Shown here piece after piece: positions 1 through 36,809 of a stretch of 64,000 bases of DNA. Under the pieces are notes generated by a model. The model made no database searches. It was not told where the DNA came from and saw only the letters and a list, made by a program, of their open reading frames with translations. Every line of letters starts with the position of its first letter. The first letter of the stretch is position 1. Both the position numbers and the translations under genes were made by a program. This DNA is from Prochilodus magdalenae (Eukaryota; Chordata; Actinopteri; Characiformes; Prochilodontidae): assembly GCA_024036415.1 (NCBI GenBank), contig JAMWET010003424.1, positions 91,001 through 155,000 of the forward strand, in the 5' to 3' direction.

Positions 1-3000
1 AAGCTGGCAATTTCAAATCATAAAAAAAAAAAAATTACAAAAACGGACACGAGGGACAAAAGGCATTCGCCCTCTTTTTCCTCCTGCCGCATCTTTTCTC
101 CTGGCAACCTGACAGGGTGGAGGAGAAATTCCTCAGCTCCATCTTCGGCGTGAACGTTCTCTCTCTCTCTCTCCCTTTCTCTCTCTCTCTCTCGCTCCCT
201 CTGGGAGCCCTCATCTATCACCACTGCCCTGCCACTTCCTGAACAAATGTGTTTACATTAGTGAGCGGATTCTACGCGTCAGAAACACTCGGCCCACTCC
301 GATGTTCTCTCTCTCTCACTCTTTCTTCCTTTACTCCCTGTCTGCGGCCCCCAAGCCCGTCACTGCTGCTAATGTAATTTTCCCCTCAACAACTTAATAT
401 CCCATCTCATTGAGATCCCATTTCACCCTGGCCAGGGCACGCCACCTCTGTGTTTACTCTGGGCAGGCCAACCTCCACTTTGTCTTTGTCTCTCTCTTTC
501 TCTCTCTCTCTCTCTTTATCCCTCCCTCCTGCTATGCTGGCTTCGGAACTAATCACACCACACCGACACCGTTCTGTCAGAGGGTATTTCTCTCGGAAGT
601 CCTGAGCCAAAGCCTCTTCTGTACAGAGTCAGCCAAGCTAACCCAACAGTCCAGCCATGATTCCAATGGTCACCGAGTCAGTCATGGGCCGAGAACGCTA
701 GCACTGATGACACATTCCATGTTTTTTTGGGACCCTGTCTGTGCAAAGCCTTGGTGGAAGTGACTAAATTATGTTCCTCTTCCACACAGCCGAAAACTGG
801 CAAGAAACGCCGCCCACGTCCACCCGAGCCAAGAACATGGAGGTCTGGCTGGTACTGGGGTTGGATACAAGCCTTGGATACACAACTTATAGATGATGAA
901 AATACTGGGTATCTTACACTTTCAGCTGTACGTTTTACAGCTACTCAGAAATGAGGGCTCAACCACTACCAACATTTCCAACCATCCAACATACACTGTT
1001 GCTGACCTCACACACACTCCACATTACAAAACATTCCATTCAGCACTTTGGTTGCTGACCAGCATACATTACAGGATTAAATCCAGCTTCCAGTCTAAAA
1101 AAGATCAAACATGTTTTTATACAGCTTGAAAGTAGATCAAGAGGCAAGAAATTAGGAGTCTGCACCCGCTAACTTGGTGATTCTCTGTGCCAACCATCGA
1201 CTCTGAATGCCCAAAGAGTCTGCACAGGACCAATTGCGAACTGTGGAAATAATCGGGCCTAGAACTCGAACTGTAATGTAACCCTGGCTTCGGCAGAGCC
1301 GCTGTGGTTGCGCTGTGTGTGTAGCCCTGGCTAGCGTGCTAGCAAGGAGGCGGCCATAATGTGCTGCAGAGCTATGAGGGTGTCTGTGCCTCTGTGTCTC
1401 TGGGCTTCAGCTCACAGCGTTGAGGGAGGGCTCACCCGTTGCCACAAGAAAGCGTGCATGGGAAAATTAGAGAGCGCTCCAGTTAAACTCTCACACACAC
1501 AACCACACATACAAAGACAATTCCGCTCTTCTAATCTGCGGTTCAGCCTTCTGGAGGTAAGAAAAAGAGGAACAGAAATCTGGAAAAACAAGAACGTGGA
1601 TTCTGTTTGAGTTTGGAATGTTGTCTTTTGGAGTTAGGAACACTCCCGGAACACACTCGCACCGTCATTGCTTGCTTATGTCACACCTAGCAGAATTTAA
1701 AGACAGAACCCACCCCCCCCCCTAAAAAACGAGTTAACCTCTGGCACATCTGCTGGGAGCATTCAAGGCTTATGGTGGAAACTGCTGTCCATTGACCTGC
1801 CTCTTCCAATGAGGCCCTGTGTTTGCTTTGGCTGACTGAAGGCCGTCAAGCAAATGAATCAAAAAACCCTGTTAGAAAGATTACACGTCTGACGGCCATC
1901 GCGCTACCCAATCTCCATTTTGCGTCTATTTTCAGGTTGGTTCTAGCACGATCCTCCCAAATACTATACAATTTTTTTTAGCACATTACTGTACCTTCCG
2001 CCTACACAGGGCTATAATTACCTATTTCAGTCCTGGTCTGCAGTAGGGGTAGGCCAAGCTTTTAACATGACCTCTCTACGGAAAAGTCTTAGGTGGTCTG
2101 TCGAGAGTCCATGTACCATATAGCGCAGAATGGAACATCAGGGCCAAGATCCTGTGCCACAGTTAAAGGAGGAACTAAATTATGGAGTCTCTCAAACCGT
2201 GAGTAGCAAACTCACTTTCTCCACCTCTCTGCCACCCCCCCACCCCGCCTTTCCGTCTCCCTCCCTACCGCCCTCCCTCCCTCGTTCATGTCTGCCTCAT
2301 TAACAAAGCTGAAGCAGACTGCTCAAGTGTGAACCATTATCGTCCGCAGCTCCCTCCACGCAAACGGCTATCTCACGACTAGCAAACAAGTCGGACGCAT
2401 CGGCCCCGGCGAAACAAGAAGCATTTCCAGAAAAGAGCCGAAAGCATGAGGCAATCGATATTTTCATAATGTTTGTAATGTTCCATGAAAACATGTGGGC
2501 TATTTAGGAGGCTCTTTTAAATGGCGACCACTGGAGTCCACCTTTTGTTAGCTAGAGACACTCCAACATTCGCCATCCTGTGTACATGAAAAAGACTGGA
2601 AAAAGGCGCTTGTTTATTTTACTAAGTCAACATTCTGAAAGTGGAGCGTGATTTATTTAAGGGGTAAAAAAGAGAGAGAGAGGGAGAAAGAGAGAGCGAG
2701 AGAGAGAAAGAAAAAGTAAAAAAAAGAGAGAGGGAGAGAGAGAGAGAGAGAGAGAGAGAAACGATCCATGGGCCCCACTTGGGTTAGACCTCCAGAGTAG
2801 ACCTAGTGTTAGGAATTCTGTTGTTTATATAAACTGTAATCTTTTCCATTCCAAGTCAGGGGTTGGAAGGGGTGGCTCCTTCTGAGAGGGGCCGCTGAGC
2901 TTGTTCTGGTGTTTATTCAGTGTCCCACCGCCAGGAGATGTTTACAGCTCCGTATTTATGCTACTCCCCAGCTAGAGGGCCCGTGCTCTCTCTCTCTCTC

Positions 3001-4198
3001 TCTCCCTCTCCCGCTCTCTCTTTTTCTCCCTCTCTCGCTCTATCTACATCTAAACAGGACCTCCCAGTGTGAATGCCCCAATGCTGGCACACTGCACCCA
3101 CCAAATGGTTTGCTCCAACCCCCTCTTTTTCTCACTCCCACCCTCTCTCTCTCTCTCTCTTTTCCTCTGGGCCTTACCACTGTCCTAAAAGCAACCCCCT
3201 CCCAACTTCCAAACACCCAGACCACGTTCTTCCTCCTCTCCACCTCCTCTTTATACAGCTTTGTCTCAATCTTTGGAGGGAAAATGCAAAAAAAAAAAAG
3301 AACGAAAAAGAAAAATATCTTTTCACCCTCTGACTTGATTCAAAGTCTTACAGAATGTCTGAATAGTCATAGTGCCAAGAAGCCACCCTGGGCGTATTTA
3401 GACGTCCCCCCCCCCTTCAACATGCTTCTTCTCCCTTTCTGGTGCCTTCTCTAACTAAGCCATTTTTATGTTGTGGGTCTGTTTGAGGCGGCTCTCAAGG
3501 TTGCGGTCGGGATCCGGCGGAGCCCAGATTCAGCTGAAAAACGCTGCTATTTGCTGTTTTTTTTCTTTTTTTTAAAAAAAGACAGGCATTTAAGTGAATC
3601 AAGGGGGGAAAAAAGCAGGCCAAAGGCAATGCTTTGAGGTTTTGCAACTTTTTGGTTGAGGCATGCCTGACCAGTTGAACCCTTGGGTGGGCAGGGCCAG
3701 CAGCCCTCTCATGTGTGGGCTTTGTTTAGGCACAGAAGCTTTCAACCGGATGATTGGACATTCGACCGCTCAAAATACTTCCCATGAAAAGGGTGGATAA
3801 TGTGTGTGTTTCACCACCCGGCGGGTATTTACGTGTTTATGAGCAGCTGTTACACGCCCTTAATGTTTTCTCCATTTGTTGTTGTGTTAAAGCAGGGCTG
3901 GCTAAGGGTGGCCTGAAGCTTTGGGACGGAGTGACAAGACCAGGTGTAGAGTGTGAGGTGGGAGACACACACATTCCCACCTGCAACCTTCCTCACCCTG
4001 AACACCATCCTAACAACTGTGTATGTGTCTTGAGGATGGAACAAACGCGCCGCTCCTCACCCCAAAAGGCCTGAATGAACCCTCACAAATGTTGTACTTC
4101 TAGACTATAATTGGGCCAGTTCTGTGCAAAGTACTGTATGAGCTGCTGAAAAGCTTTGGCAGGGGGAACGATTACATGAAGACGTGTCGGTTCCTCAC
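1..4198 (-). other. ptch2: ptch2 intron after exon 19 (partial), no exon seen
   Basis: The donor at 4198 opens an intron that runs past the left edge. I looked for the expected YFFAVLAILT...LVLLPVLLS exon on the minus strand and did not find it. Contents are CT/GA microsatellites (151-193, 482-513, 2669-2759, 2988-3028), A-runs and otherwise unremarkable sequence. Confidence 0.8.
2669..2759. repeat. GA microsatellite
   Basis: Imperfect (GA)n with AAAG interruptions, in the last visible ptch2 intron. Confidence 0.95.
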
Positions 4199-29891
<25,693 letters not shown>

Positions 29892-30480
29892 AGTCCACTC
29901 GAGAAGACGAAGCGGCTAGCCAAGAAGTCCGGGCTGAGGATGACCACCGTGGTGACCACCACGACGAGCTGAAACGACGCGTTTTAATCTTCTTCTTCCC
30001 TCGAGCCGAAGTCCCGCGGCACCATCCCAACATCATGCGCCTCAATCCGTGCACGTCCGTCGCTCTTCATTCGTCCCTGCGTCTCTGTATGTGTAAGTCT
30101 GTATGTGTGTGTGTGTAGTGTTAAAGCAGGAGTGGAGCTCCCTTCCTTCGCCGTGCAGGGACCGTTTGCGGCGCGCTGCCTCTCGGCTGAGCCTGAAAAA
30201 GGGGGCCAGAGAGGAGCCTCTCATTGGCCGAGGAGGGGGGAGAGAGAGAGAGAGAAAGAGGCAAATTACTTCGCGAGCGGCTCCTATTATTAGCTGCTAA
30301 GCAACGGCTCGCCGAGGTGGAGAGAGAGAGGGAGAGAGAGAAGGGGAGACCACCCAGGCAGCGGAGAGAAGAAGGAGGAGGAGGTGGAGGGAGGGAGAGG
30401 GGGAGAGAGGGAGGGGGGAGTGGTGGTTTTTTAGGAGAGGAGCTGCTCTCAGCTCTCAATCGCCTCAGCTCGTAAAGAGC
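29892..30480 (-). promoter_or_regulatory. ptch2: ptch2 5' flank: promoter/5'UTR region
   Basis: Immediately upstream of the ptch2 start. GC-rich and CpG-containing up to about 30230, then rich in GA/GGA runs (30239-30263, 30319-30345, 30364-30420). No TATA box at a convincing place. An exact GLI nonamer lies at 30348-30356. Several out-of-frame ATGs on the gene strand (for example 30054 and 29962) would make overlapping upstream ORFs if transcribed. The transcription start cannot be fixed by eye. Confidence 0.7.
30348..30356 (-). promoter_or_regulatory. GLI binding site, exact consensus, ptch2 5' flank
   Basis: Plus strand reads GACCACCCA, the established GLI consensus (TGGGTGGTC on the gene strand), 457 nt upstream of the ATG. 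PTCH genes are classic direct GLI targets with promoter sites of this type. Function here is inferred from motif and position. Confidence 0.7.
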
Positions 30481-30506
30481 TGTGGGTTCCCATTTATTAA
30501 GCCTTT

Positions 30507-31190
30507 GAGCGCTGGACTGGGATCAGCTTTGGCCTTCGCTAAACTTCTCACCCAGCAGCGCTTTTGGGCTGAGGGAGCCGATCCCGGACCAGCACTTTGA
30601 TTCTGAGACGTCGGGGTCAATTTTTTTTTATAAGTTTATGAGAGCATAGGTGCTGGTCTGGGATCAGCTTTTGCCTCTCTATCCTTCCTTCGTGCAATCT
30701 TTTATGGACTAACGGAGCTGATCGCAGATCATCGCTCTTAATTATTAGACTTGTTTAATTATTAGACTTGTTTAATTATTAGAGTGCTGGTCTGGGGTCA
30801 GTTTTTTCTTCGTTATCTTTCATTCTTGCCATCGTTTATGGACTGGCTGAGCTCTCAATTATTAGTTTTTATTTTGTTTTTGCTGGTCTGGGATCAGTTT
30901 TTGCCTCCATATCTTTCTTATTTGCCTACAGATATGGACAAGCGGAGATGATCCCAGATCATTGCTATTAATAATTAGATTTGTTAAATTTTTGCTGGTC
31001 CTGGATCAGTTTTTGCCTTCCTATCATTCCTACATGTCATTGTTTATAGACCAACAGAGCTGTTTCCAAATCATCACTCTTAATTATTAGAGATGTTTAA
31101 TTATTAGAGTGCTGGTCTGGGGTCAGCTTTTGTCTCCCTATCCTTCCTACATGCCATTATTTATTAAGTAAAGGAGCTGATCCCAGATGC
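30507..31190. repeat. diverged hairpin-type tandem repeat upstream of ptch2
   Basis: About six diverged units of roughly 95-140 bp, each opening GCTGGTCTGGGATCAG (30507, 30649, 30783, 30879, 30990, 31109). Most continue with TTTTGCCT...ATCCTTCCT and CTGATCCCAGATCA, then TTAATTATTAGA. The two arms in a unit are inverted (GGGATCAG / CTGATCCC), so each unit can fold. Weaker relatives continue at about 31480-31620 and 31788-31850. Confidence 0.8.
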
Positions 31191-31257
31191 AAGTTCTACA
31201 TATATTTATACATATTATACATAAAGTGTTTGTTGGGGGTGGGAAATTGTACTGTAT

Positions 31258-31430
<173 letters not shown>

Positions 31431-32630
31431 TTATATTAAATAGATTCCTAATACTTACATACTCATGTATTGTGTTTGTATAGTTGGTGGTTGGTCTCCA
31501 ATTCTGATCAAGCTTCAGATTGAGAATATGTTGATCTGAGATCAGTATTGAATTAGAGTCTTACCAACTTGCCATTCTATACGGTTTGGGAGATCTGGTC
31601 TTTGATCACCACTTCTTTGCTATTTATCAAGCTTCTGAACTGAGATAAGTTTTCACTTTGCTACTTCTATATTATACTGTAGTGTAAGGACCAAAGGAGT
31701 TGATCTTAGACCATCTTAGACCTCAGGTATCTAACTAAGAGCAAGATTGCGGGTGATATTTATTTATTTATTTATTTATTTATATCCAGCTGGCCTGGAA
31801 TCAGTTTTAGGCCTTTTTCTATCCTTCTCACTTAAATTCTAGGGTCAAGCATATATGCCATCTGTTCATTAGCCTTGGCAGTACGGCATAGGGAGTAAAT
31901 GCTGTATAAGCAATAATCACTGCTAATTAGGAAGTTTGTAAAACTCCAAGAAGATCAATGAGGGAACATGGGCTATACTAAACATCTAAAGGTATTCAGC
32001 ACCTCTTCTAAATAGTCAACTCAGATACTTTAAACTGCACCCACTGCTATTACAGGTGTTCAGTTGTGTATCAACCGCTTCAAGGGTCTGTTAGGTTCCT
32101 GTTAGTACCCTCGATGTCAGAGGAAACATGGGATGAGCAGATGTCTACAAATTAATAGGACATAATGTGTCCCTCTAAAATAGATATTCTTTTATAATGT
32201 TCAGTGATTCTGAGAGATTCTGAGCTTTGTTCTTACTATGCTTTTAAACAGGTCTTTAAACAGTTCTTTAAGGTAAAGGGCTTCTTGAGTTCTTGCTATT
32301 CTGTAGAAAACTGGTCACTAAATAACAAAACTCGAAACCATAAAATAAACACATAACCCCCCCCAATTACCCTGTAGCCTGAATAATCATAGAAAAGCAT
32401 TAAGTGTTATTTTAAAAGCCTTTCAGCGCAGCACCACACATGATGACAAGTGCAGGTAAACCATAGCCATCATTCAGCACTGGTACTTTACACCTGGGGC
32501 CGGATTCCTCAACATACATCTCAGCAGTACATGAGTAAAACCGGAATTCCACTTTATGAAATGGTTCTTTAGATTATTACAACTTGTTACAAACTTAACT
32601 ATATTACAATAACAGATCTCACCGTCAAGG
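31431..32630. other. intergenic, no gene seen
   Basis: AT-rich sequence with a TTTA run (31760-31782). The early part has weak relatives of the 30507-31190 repeat. Nothing else recognised. Confidence 0.6.
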
Positions 32631-33036
32631 AACAGTTGCACCCAGAAGGAAGTGTTGGATTGCAGTGATAAAGGTTGCCAAGAACAATAAATGATGATAC
32701 ATGTAGACTGATATGGGCAATATTTACTGAGCTACACATACAGAAGTAGCGTCTCAGTATGGCATTGGGTCACCATGTTTGCTAACATAGCATGGCAAAT
32801 GTCTCAGCATGGAGTTGTAGAGGTTCCTAATGGTGTCCTGTGATAATCCATCCCATGCAGCTTGAATATTCTCACACAGTTCCTGCAGATTGTGTGGTAG
32901 GGGTGGAGGTGGAGTGACACCCTCCCTTCTGGATGTGTGACAGCTGAAACATTTGAAACTTCAATCATTCGCAGGTCTCATAATGTCAAACATACTCACC
33001 ATCATCCTATTGATTCCTTCTGGGTGTAACTATTTG
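32631..33036 (-). mobile_element. Tc1-family transposon relic, copy A
   Basis: Ends are inverted: AGTTGCACCCAGAAGGAAG near 32633 and CCTTCTGGGTGTAACT near 33017. On the minus strand, from about 32878, it reads IQAAWDGLSQDTIRNLYNSM then HLPCYVSKHGDPMPY and a stop at 32754-32756, like the C-terminus of Tc1-type transposases. The rest of the transposase is deleted. Related copies are at 47400-48310 and 62133-62545. Confidence 0.7.
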
Positions 33037-33129
33037 CGCGACTATTCTTTTGATGACGAATGTATATCACCACAAGCCCTTTTGCATAGAACCAGAAAGA
33101 GTTCTGCTACTGGTGCAACGTCAGGTTTG

Positions 33130-33205
33130 TATTAATAGAAGAACCTTTCTTGGTGCTATATAGAACCATTTTCAAAAGGCTTCTATATGGAACCATGTAC
33201 AACAC
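33130..33205. repeat. short 'tatatagaacc' dispersed-repeat piece
   Basis: Contains GAAGAACCTTTC, GCTATATAGAACCATTTT and TATATGGAACCATG in tandem or inverted arrangement, as in short fish MITE families. Family name not assigned. Confidence 0.4.
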
Positions 33206-33416
33206 ATTCTCCATCTGAATATTATATATATTATATTTCACCATCCAATAGAGCCATTTAAGCATGATGTGTTAGCATATAGAACACATGGTCCTATATT
33301 GTCCTATATTGAGGGATATAAATACCTGTGGGGTGTGAGTGATGGGATCCATAGAAAGAGACGAGGTGGTACAGTGCAGTGAAGGTTGTATTCCATGTGT
33401 GGAAAATGGATCTAAA

Positions 33417-33704
33417 AGACAGAAGGCAGGAAACACCATGGACAGGACAGAAGGCAGGAAACACCCTGGACAGGACAGAAGGCAGGAAACACCATGGACA
33501 GGACAGAAGGCAGGAAACACCATGGACAGGACAGAAGGCCGAAAACACCCTGGACAGGACAGAAGGCAGGAAACACCCTGGACAGGACAGAAGGCAGGAA
33601 ACACCATGGACAGGACAGAAGGCCGAAAACACCCTAGACAGGACAGAAGGCAGGAAACACCCTGGACAGGACAGAAGGCAGGAAACACCATGGACAGGAC
33701 AGAA
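33417..33704. repeat. 28-bp VNTR, about 10 copies
   Basis: Tandem GACAGAAGGCAGGAAACACC plus (A/C)TGGACAG, period 28, with CATGG/CCTGG variants and two units with GGCCGAAAA. Because 28 is not a multiple of 3 and the unit has no stop in most frames, long repetitive ORFs appear on both strands; they are not genes. Confidence 0.95.
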
Positions 33705-33715
33705 GCATCTCCAGT

Positions 33716-33886
33716 TCACCTGACTGCATGTCTTTGGGTTTTGAGAGGAAACCGGAGCACCCGTAGGAAACCCACATAGACACGAGGAGAATATGCAAGG
33801 ACCCCAGACGTCCCAGCTAATCAAACACAGGCCCTCTTGCTGTGAGGCGACAGCGCTGCCCTCTGCGCCACCGCGCTGCCCCATTT
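33716..33886 (-). mobile_element. tRNA-derived SINE
   Basis: On the minus strand the head reads GGGGCAGCGCGGTGGCGCAG with an A-box-like GTGGCGCAG, a decayed B box (TGTTTGATTAG), then a body ending CGGTTTCCTCTCAAAACCC and AAAGACATGCAGTCAGGTGA. That body is common to fish tRNA SINEs. Confidence 0.75.
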
Positions 33887-34407
33887 AAATGACTAGTACA
33901 ACAGATTACTAGACTGCCTTCTGCCTTATTCTGTAAAGTTATCATATCAGAGAAACAAGGTTTTCGTCCGATGGCGATAATACGATGGGAATTCCAAGTC
34001 CAGCATGTTGAATCTGTATATTTGTAAAGCCACTGCAGTGAACCTCGCTCAGCTTTGGATAGTGGGCTCTTAATAACATCCAAGCATCCCACTCAAGCTG
34101 AATGACATCCATAAAGGTCAGAGCACTTCCAACACACACAGCAAAGCCTAACATTGTAATGTCTGTGTTTGTCTTTACAATGTCCAGAAAAAGACAAATG
34201 AAGTAGAGTGAATGAAGGATGGAACATTCCAGACTCTGCTAACGCTTAAACACAGGTACGGCACACCGGACAAACACCAAACGTCCCATTTGGTATTTGT
34301 GTAGTACATGTGCTCTGGGGTTTGGGGGCAAATATTCTCTGACAGCATTTGTTGGGAAATCCAGTAGCACCCTAGCAGACAGCACTCATTTGATCTGAGT
34401 ACTCCAG

Positions 34408-35996
34408 ATCAGGTAAGTGTAATGTGTTAGTGTACTGTAAGTAGCGTGTTGGTGTACAGTAACTCAGTAAGTGTAATGTGTTAGTGTACTGTAAGTAGCG
34501 TGTTGGTGTACAGTAACTCAGTAAGTGTAATGTGTTAGTGTACTGTAAGTAGTGTGTTGGTGTACAGTAACTCAGTAAGTGTAATGTGTTAGTGTACTGT
34601 AAGTAGCGTGTTGGTGTACAGTAACTCAGTAAGTGTAATGTGTTAGTGTACTGTGAGTAGTGTGTTGGTGTACAGTAACTCAGTAAGTGTAATGAGTTAG
34701 TGTACTGTAAGTAGTGTGTTGGTGTACAGTAACTCAGTAAGTGTAATGTGTTAGTGTACTGTAAGTAGCGTGTTGGTGTACAGTAACTCAGTAAGTGTAA
34801 TGTGTTAGTGTGCTGTAAGTAGTGTGTTGGTGTACAGTAACTCAGTAAGTGTAATGTGTTAGCATACTGTAAGTAGTGTGTTGGTGTGCAGTGACTCAGT
34901 AAGTGTAATGTGTTAGTGTACTGTAAGTAGCGTGTTGGTGGACAGTAACTCGGTAAGTGTAATGTGTTAGTGTAGTGTAAGTAGCGTGTTGGTGTACAGT
35001 AACTCAGTAAGTGTAATGTGTTAGTGTACTGTAAGTAGCGTGTTGGTGTACAGTAACTCAGTAAGTGTAATGTGTTAGTGTACTGTAAGTAGCGTGTTGG
35101 TGTACAGTAACTCAGTAAGTGTAATGTGTTAGTGTACTGTAAGTAGTGTGTTGGTGTACAGTAACTCAGTAAGTGTAGTGTGTTAGTGTACTGTAAGTAG
35201 TGTGTTGGTGTACAGTGACTCAGTAAGTGTAATGTGTTAGTGTACTGTAAGTAGTGCGTTGGTGTACAGTAACTCAGTTAGTGTAATGCGTTAGTGTACT
35301 GTAAGTAGTGCGTTGGTGTACAGTAACTCAGTAAGTGTAATGTGTTAGTGTACTGTAAGTAGCGTGTTGGTGTACAGTAACTCAGTAAGTGTAATGTGTT
35401 AGTGTACTGTAAGTAGTGTGTTGGTGTACAGTAACTCAGTAAGTGTAATGTGTTAGTGTACTGTAAGTAGTGTGTTGGTGTACAGTAACTCAGTAAGTGT
35501 AGTGTGTTAGTGTACTGTAAGTAGTGTGGTGGTGGACAGTAACTCAGTAAGTGTAATGTGTTAGTGTACTGTAAGTAGTGTGTTGGTGGACAGTAACTCA
35601 GTAAGTGTAATGTGTTAGTGTACTGTAAGTAGTGTGTTGGTGTACAGTAACTCAGTAAGTGTAACGTGTTAGTGTACTGTAAGTAGTGTGTTGGTGTACA
35701 GTAACTCAGTAAGTGTAGTGTGTTAGTGTACTGTAAGTAGTGTGGAGGTGGACAGTAACTCAGTAAGTGTAATGTGTTAGTGTGCTGTAAGTAGTGTGTT
35801 GGTGTACAGTAACTCAGTAAGTGTAATGTGTTAGTGTACTGTAAGTAGTGTGTTGGTGTACAGTAACTCAGTAAGTGTAATGTGTTAGTGTACTGTAAGT
35901 AGTGTGGTGGTGTACAGTAACTCAGTAAGTGTAATGTGTTAGTGTACTGTAAGTAGTGTGTTGGTGTACAGTAACTCAGTAAGTGTAATGTGTTAG
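34408..35996. repeat. 54-bp minisatellite, block 1 (about 29 copies)
   Basis: Tandem unit made of CAGTAAGTGTAATGTGTTAG TGTA, then CTGTAAGTAGTGTGTTGGTG TA, then CAGTAACT: 54 bp in total. Units differ by scattered substitutions (GTAGCG/GTAGTG, TGTACAG/TGGACAG). The two halves resemble each other, so the unit looks like an old dimer. Confidence 0.97.
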
Positions 35997-36809
35997 ATGT
36001 TTGCTGAGAAGTGCTCTGTTTACCTGAACGAACAGCATGCGTTCATTCACATATAGGTAAAAGTAGCCTGCGCATGCGCCGAGAGAAGCTTTCCTCCATT
36101 GTGTGGATGTGGTGGAGGGCAGCTGTGAGCAGTGACTCGGTGCGGTAGGGGGGCCTCTGTAAGCCTAACAAACTGAGGGAGGTCCGGCCCCGAGGTCCTG
36201 AGACCTTGAATAAATAAACTGTGGAGATGACCATGCGCTGTCCAGAAATCTGCCATCACACCCCCCACCCCCAAACCCCTTAAAACATATACTACCTCCC
36301 CACCCCCCCACTACAGCAGTTCATGCGTTTATCCGTCAGGTGAACGAATATGGCTTTATGTTGTACGGAACATACAGCCTGTGTTCAGCCGTTAGCTCTT
36401 TCTTTTTTCCAGTGCTGACTTACTGGTACAGAATTCACTAGAATCTTTGCTCTGAAGAGGCTGATGGGTTGCAGCTGACACAAACAAACACGGGTCGAGC
36501 AAGACTTGTTTTAATTTGGTTTGATTCATGATGCGTAAGAGCACAAAGTTTTTTTCACAGACGTTTATGCCGAAGCACCAATCTTAGACTCAGTAGAGTC
36601 TTCCAGCACACACACATCACAGTTACTTGCTCTTACCGGCAAACACTGAGTTTACATGAAACACAATAAGGAAAGAGGAGGAGACCCTTTACCGCCCTTT
36701 ACTGCCCTTTACCGTCCTTTACCGCCTCACTTTAGGTGCTTTTAGAACAAATGATGACAGTAATACACATCTCCTGTACCAGTACATAGTACATTTATCC
36801 AGTGTTGTA
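35997..36809. other. spacer between the two minisatellite blocks
   Basis: Unique-looking sequence of ordinary composition. Contains a short tandem CCCTTTACCG array (36685-36727, five copies). No gene, SINE or transposon recognised. Confidence 0.7.

Noticed and set aside
2909..3454. 181-codon plus-strand ORF in the last visible ptch2 intron
   Set aside because: Driven by CT microsatellites (Ser/Leu runs); opposite strand to the gene.
33272..33884. 139- and 196-codon minus-strand ORFs with a repeated motif
   Set aside because: They are the 28-bp VNTR read in open frames plus SINE sequence; there is no coding signal outside the repeat.
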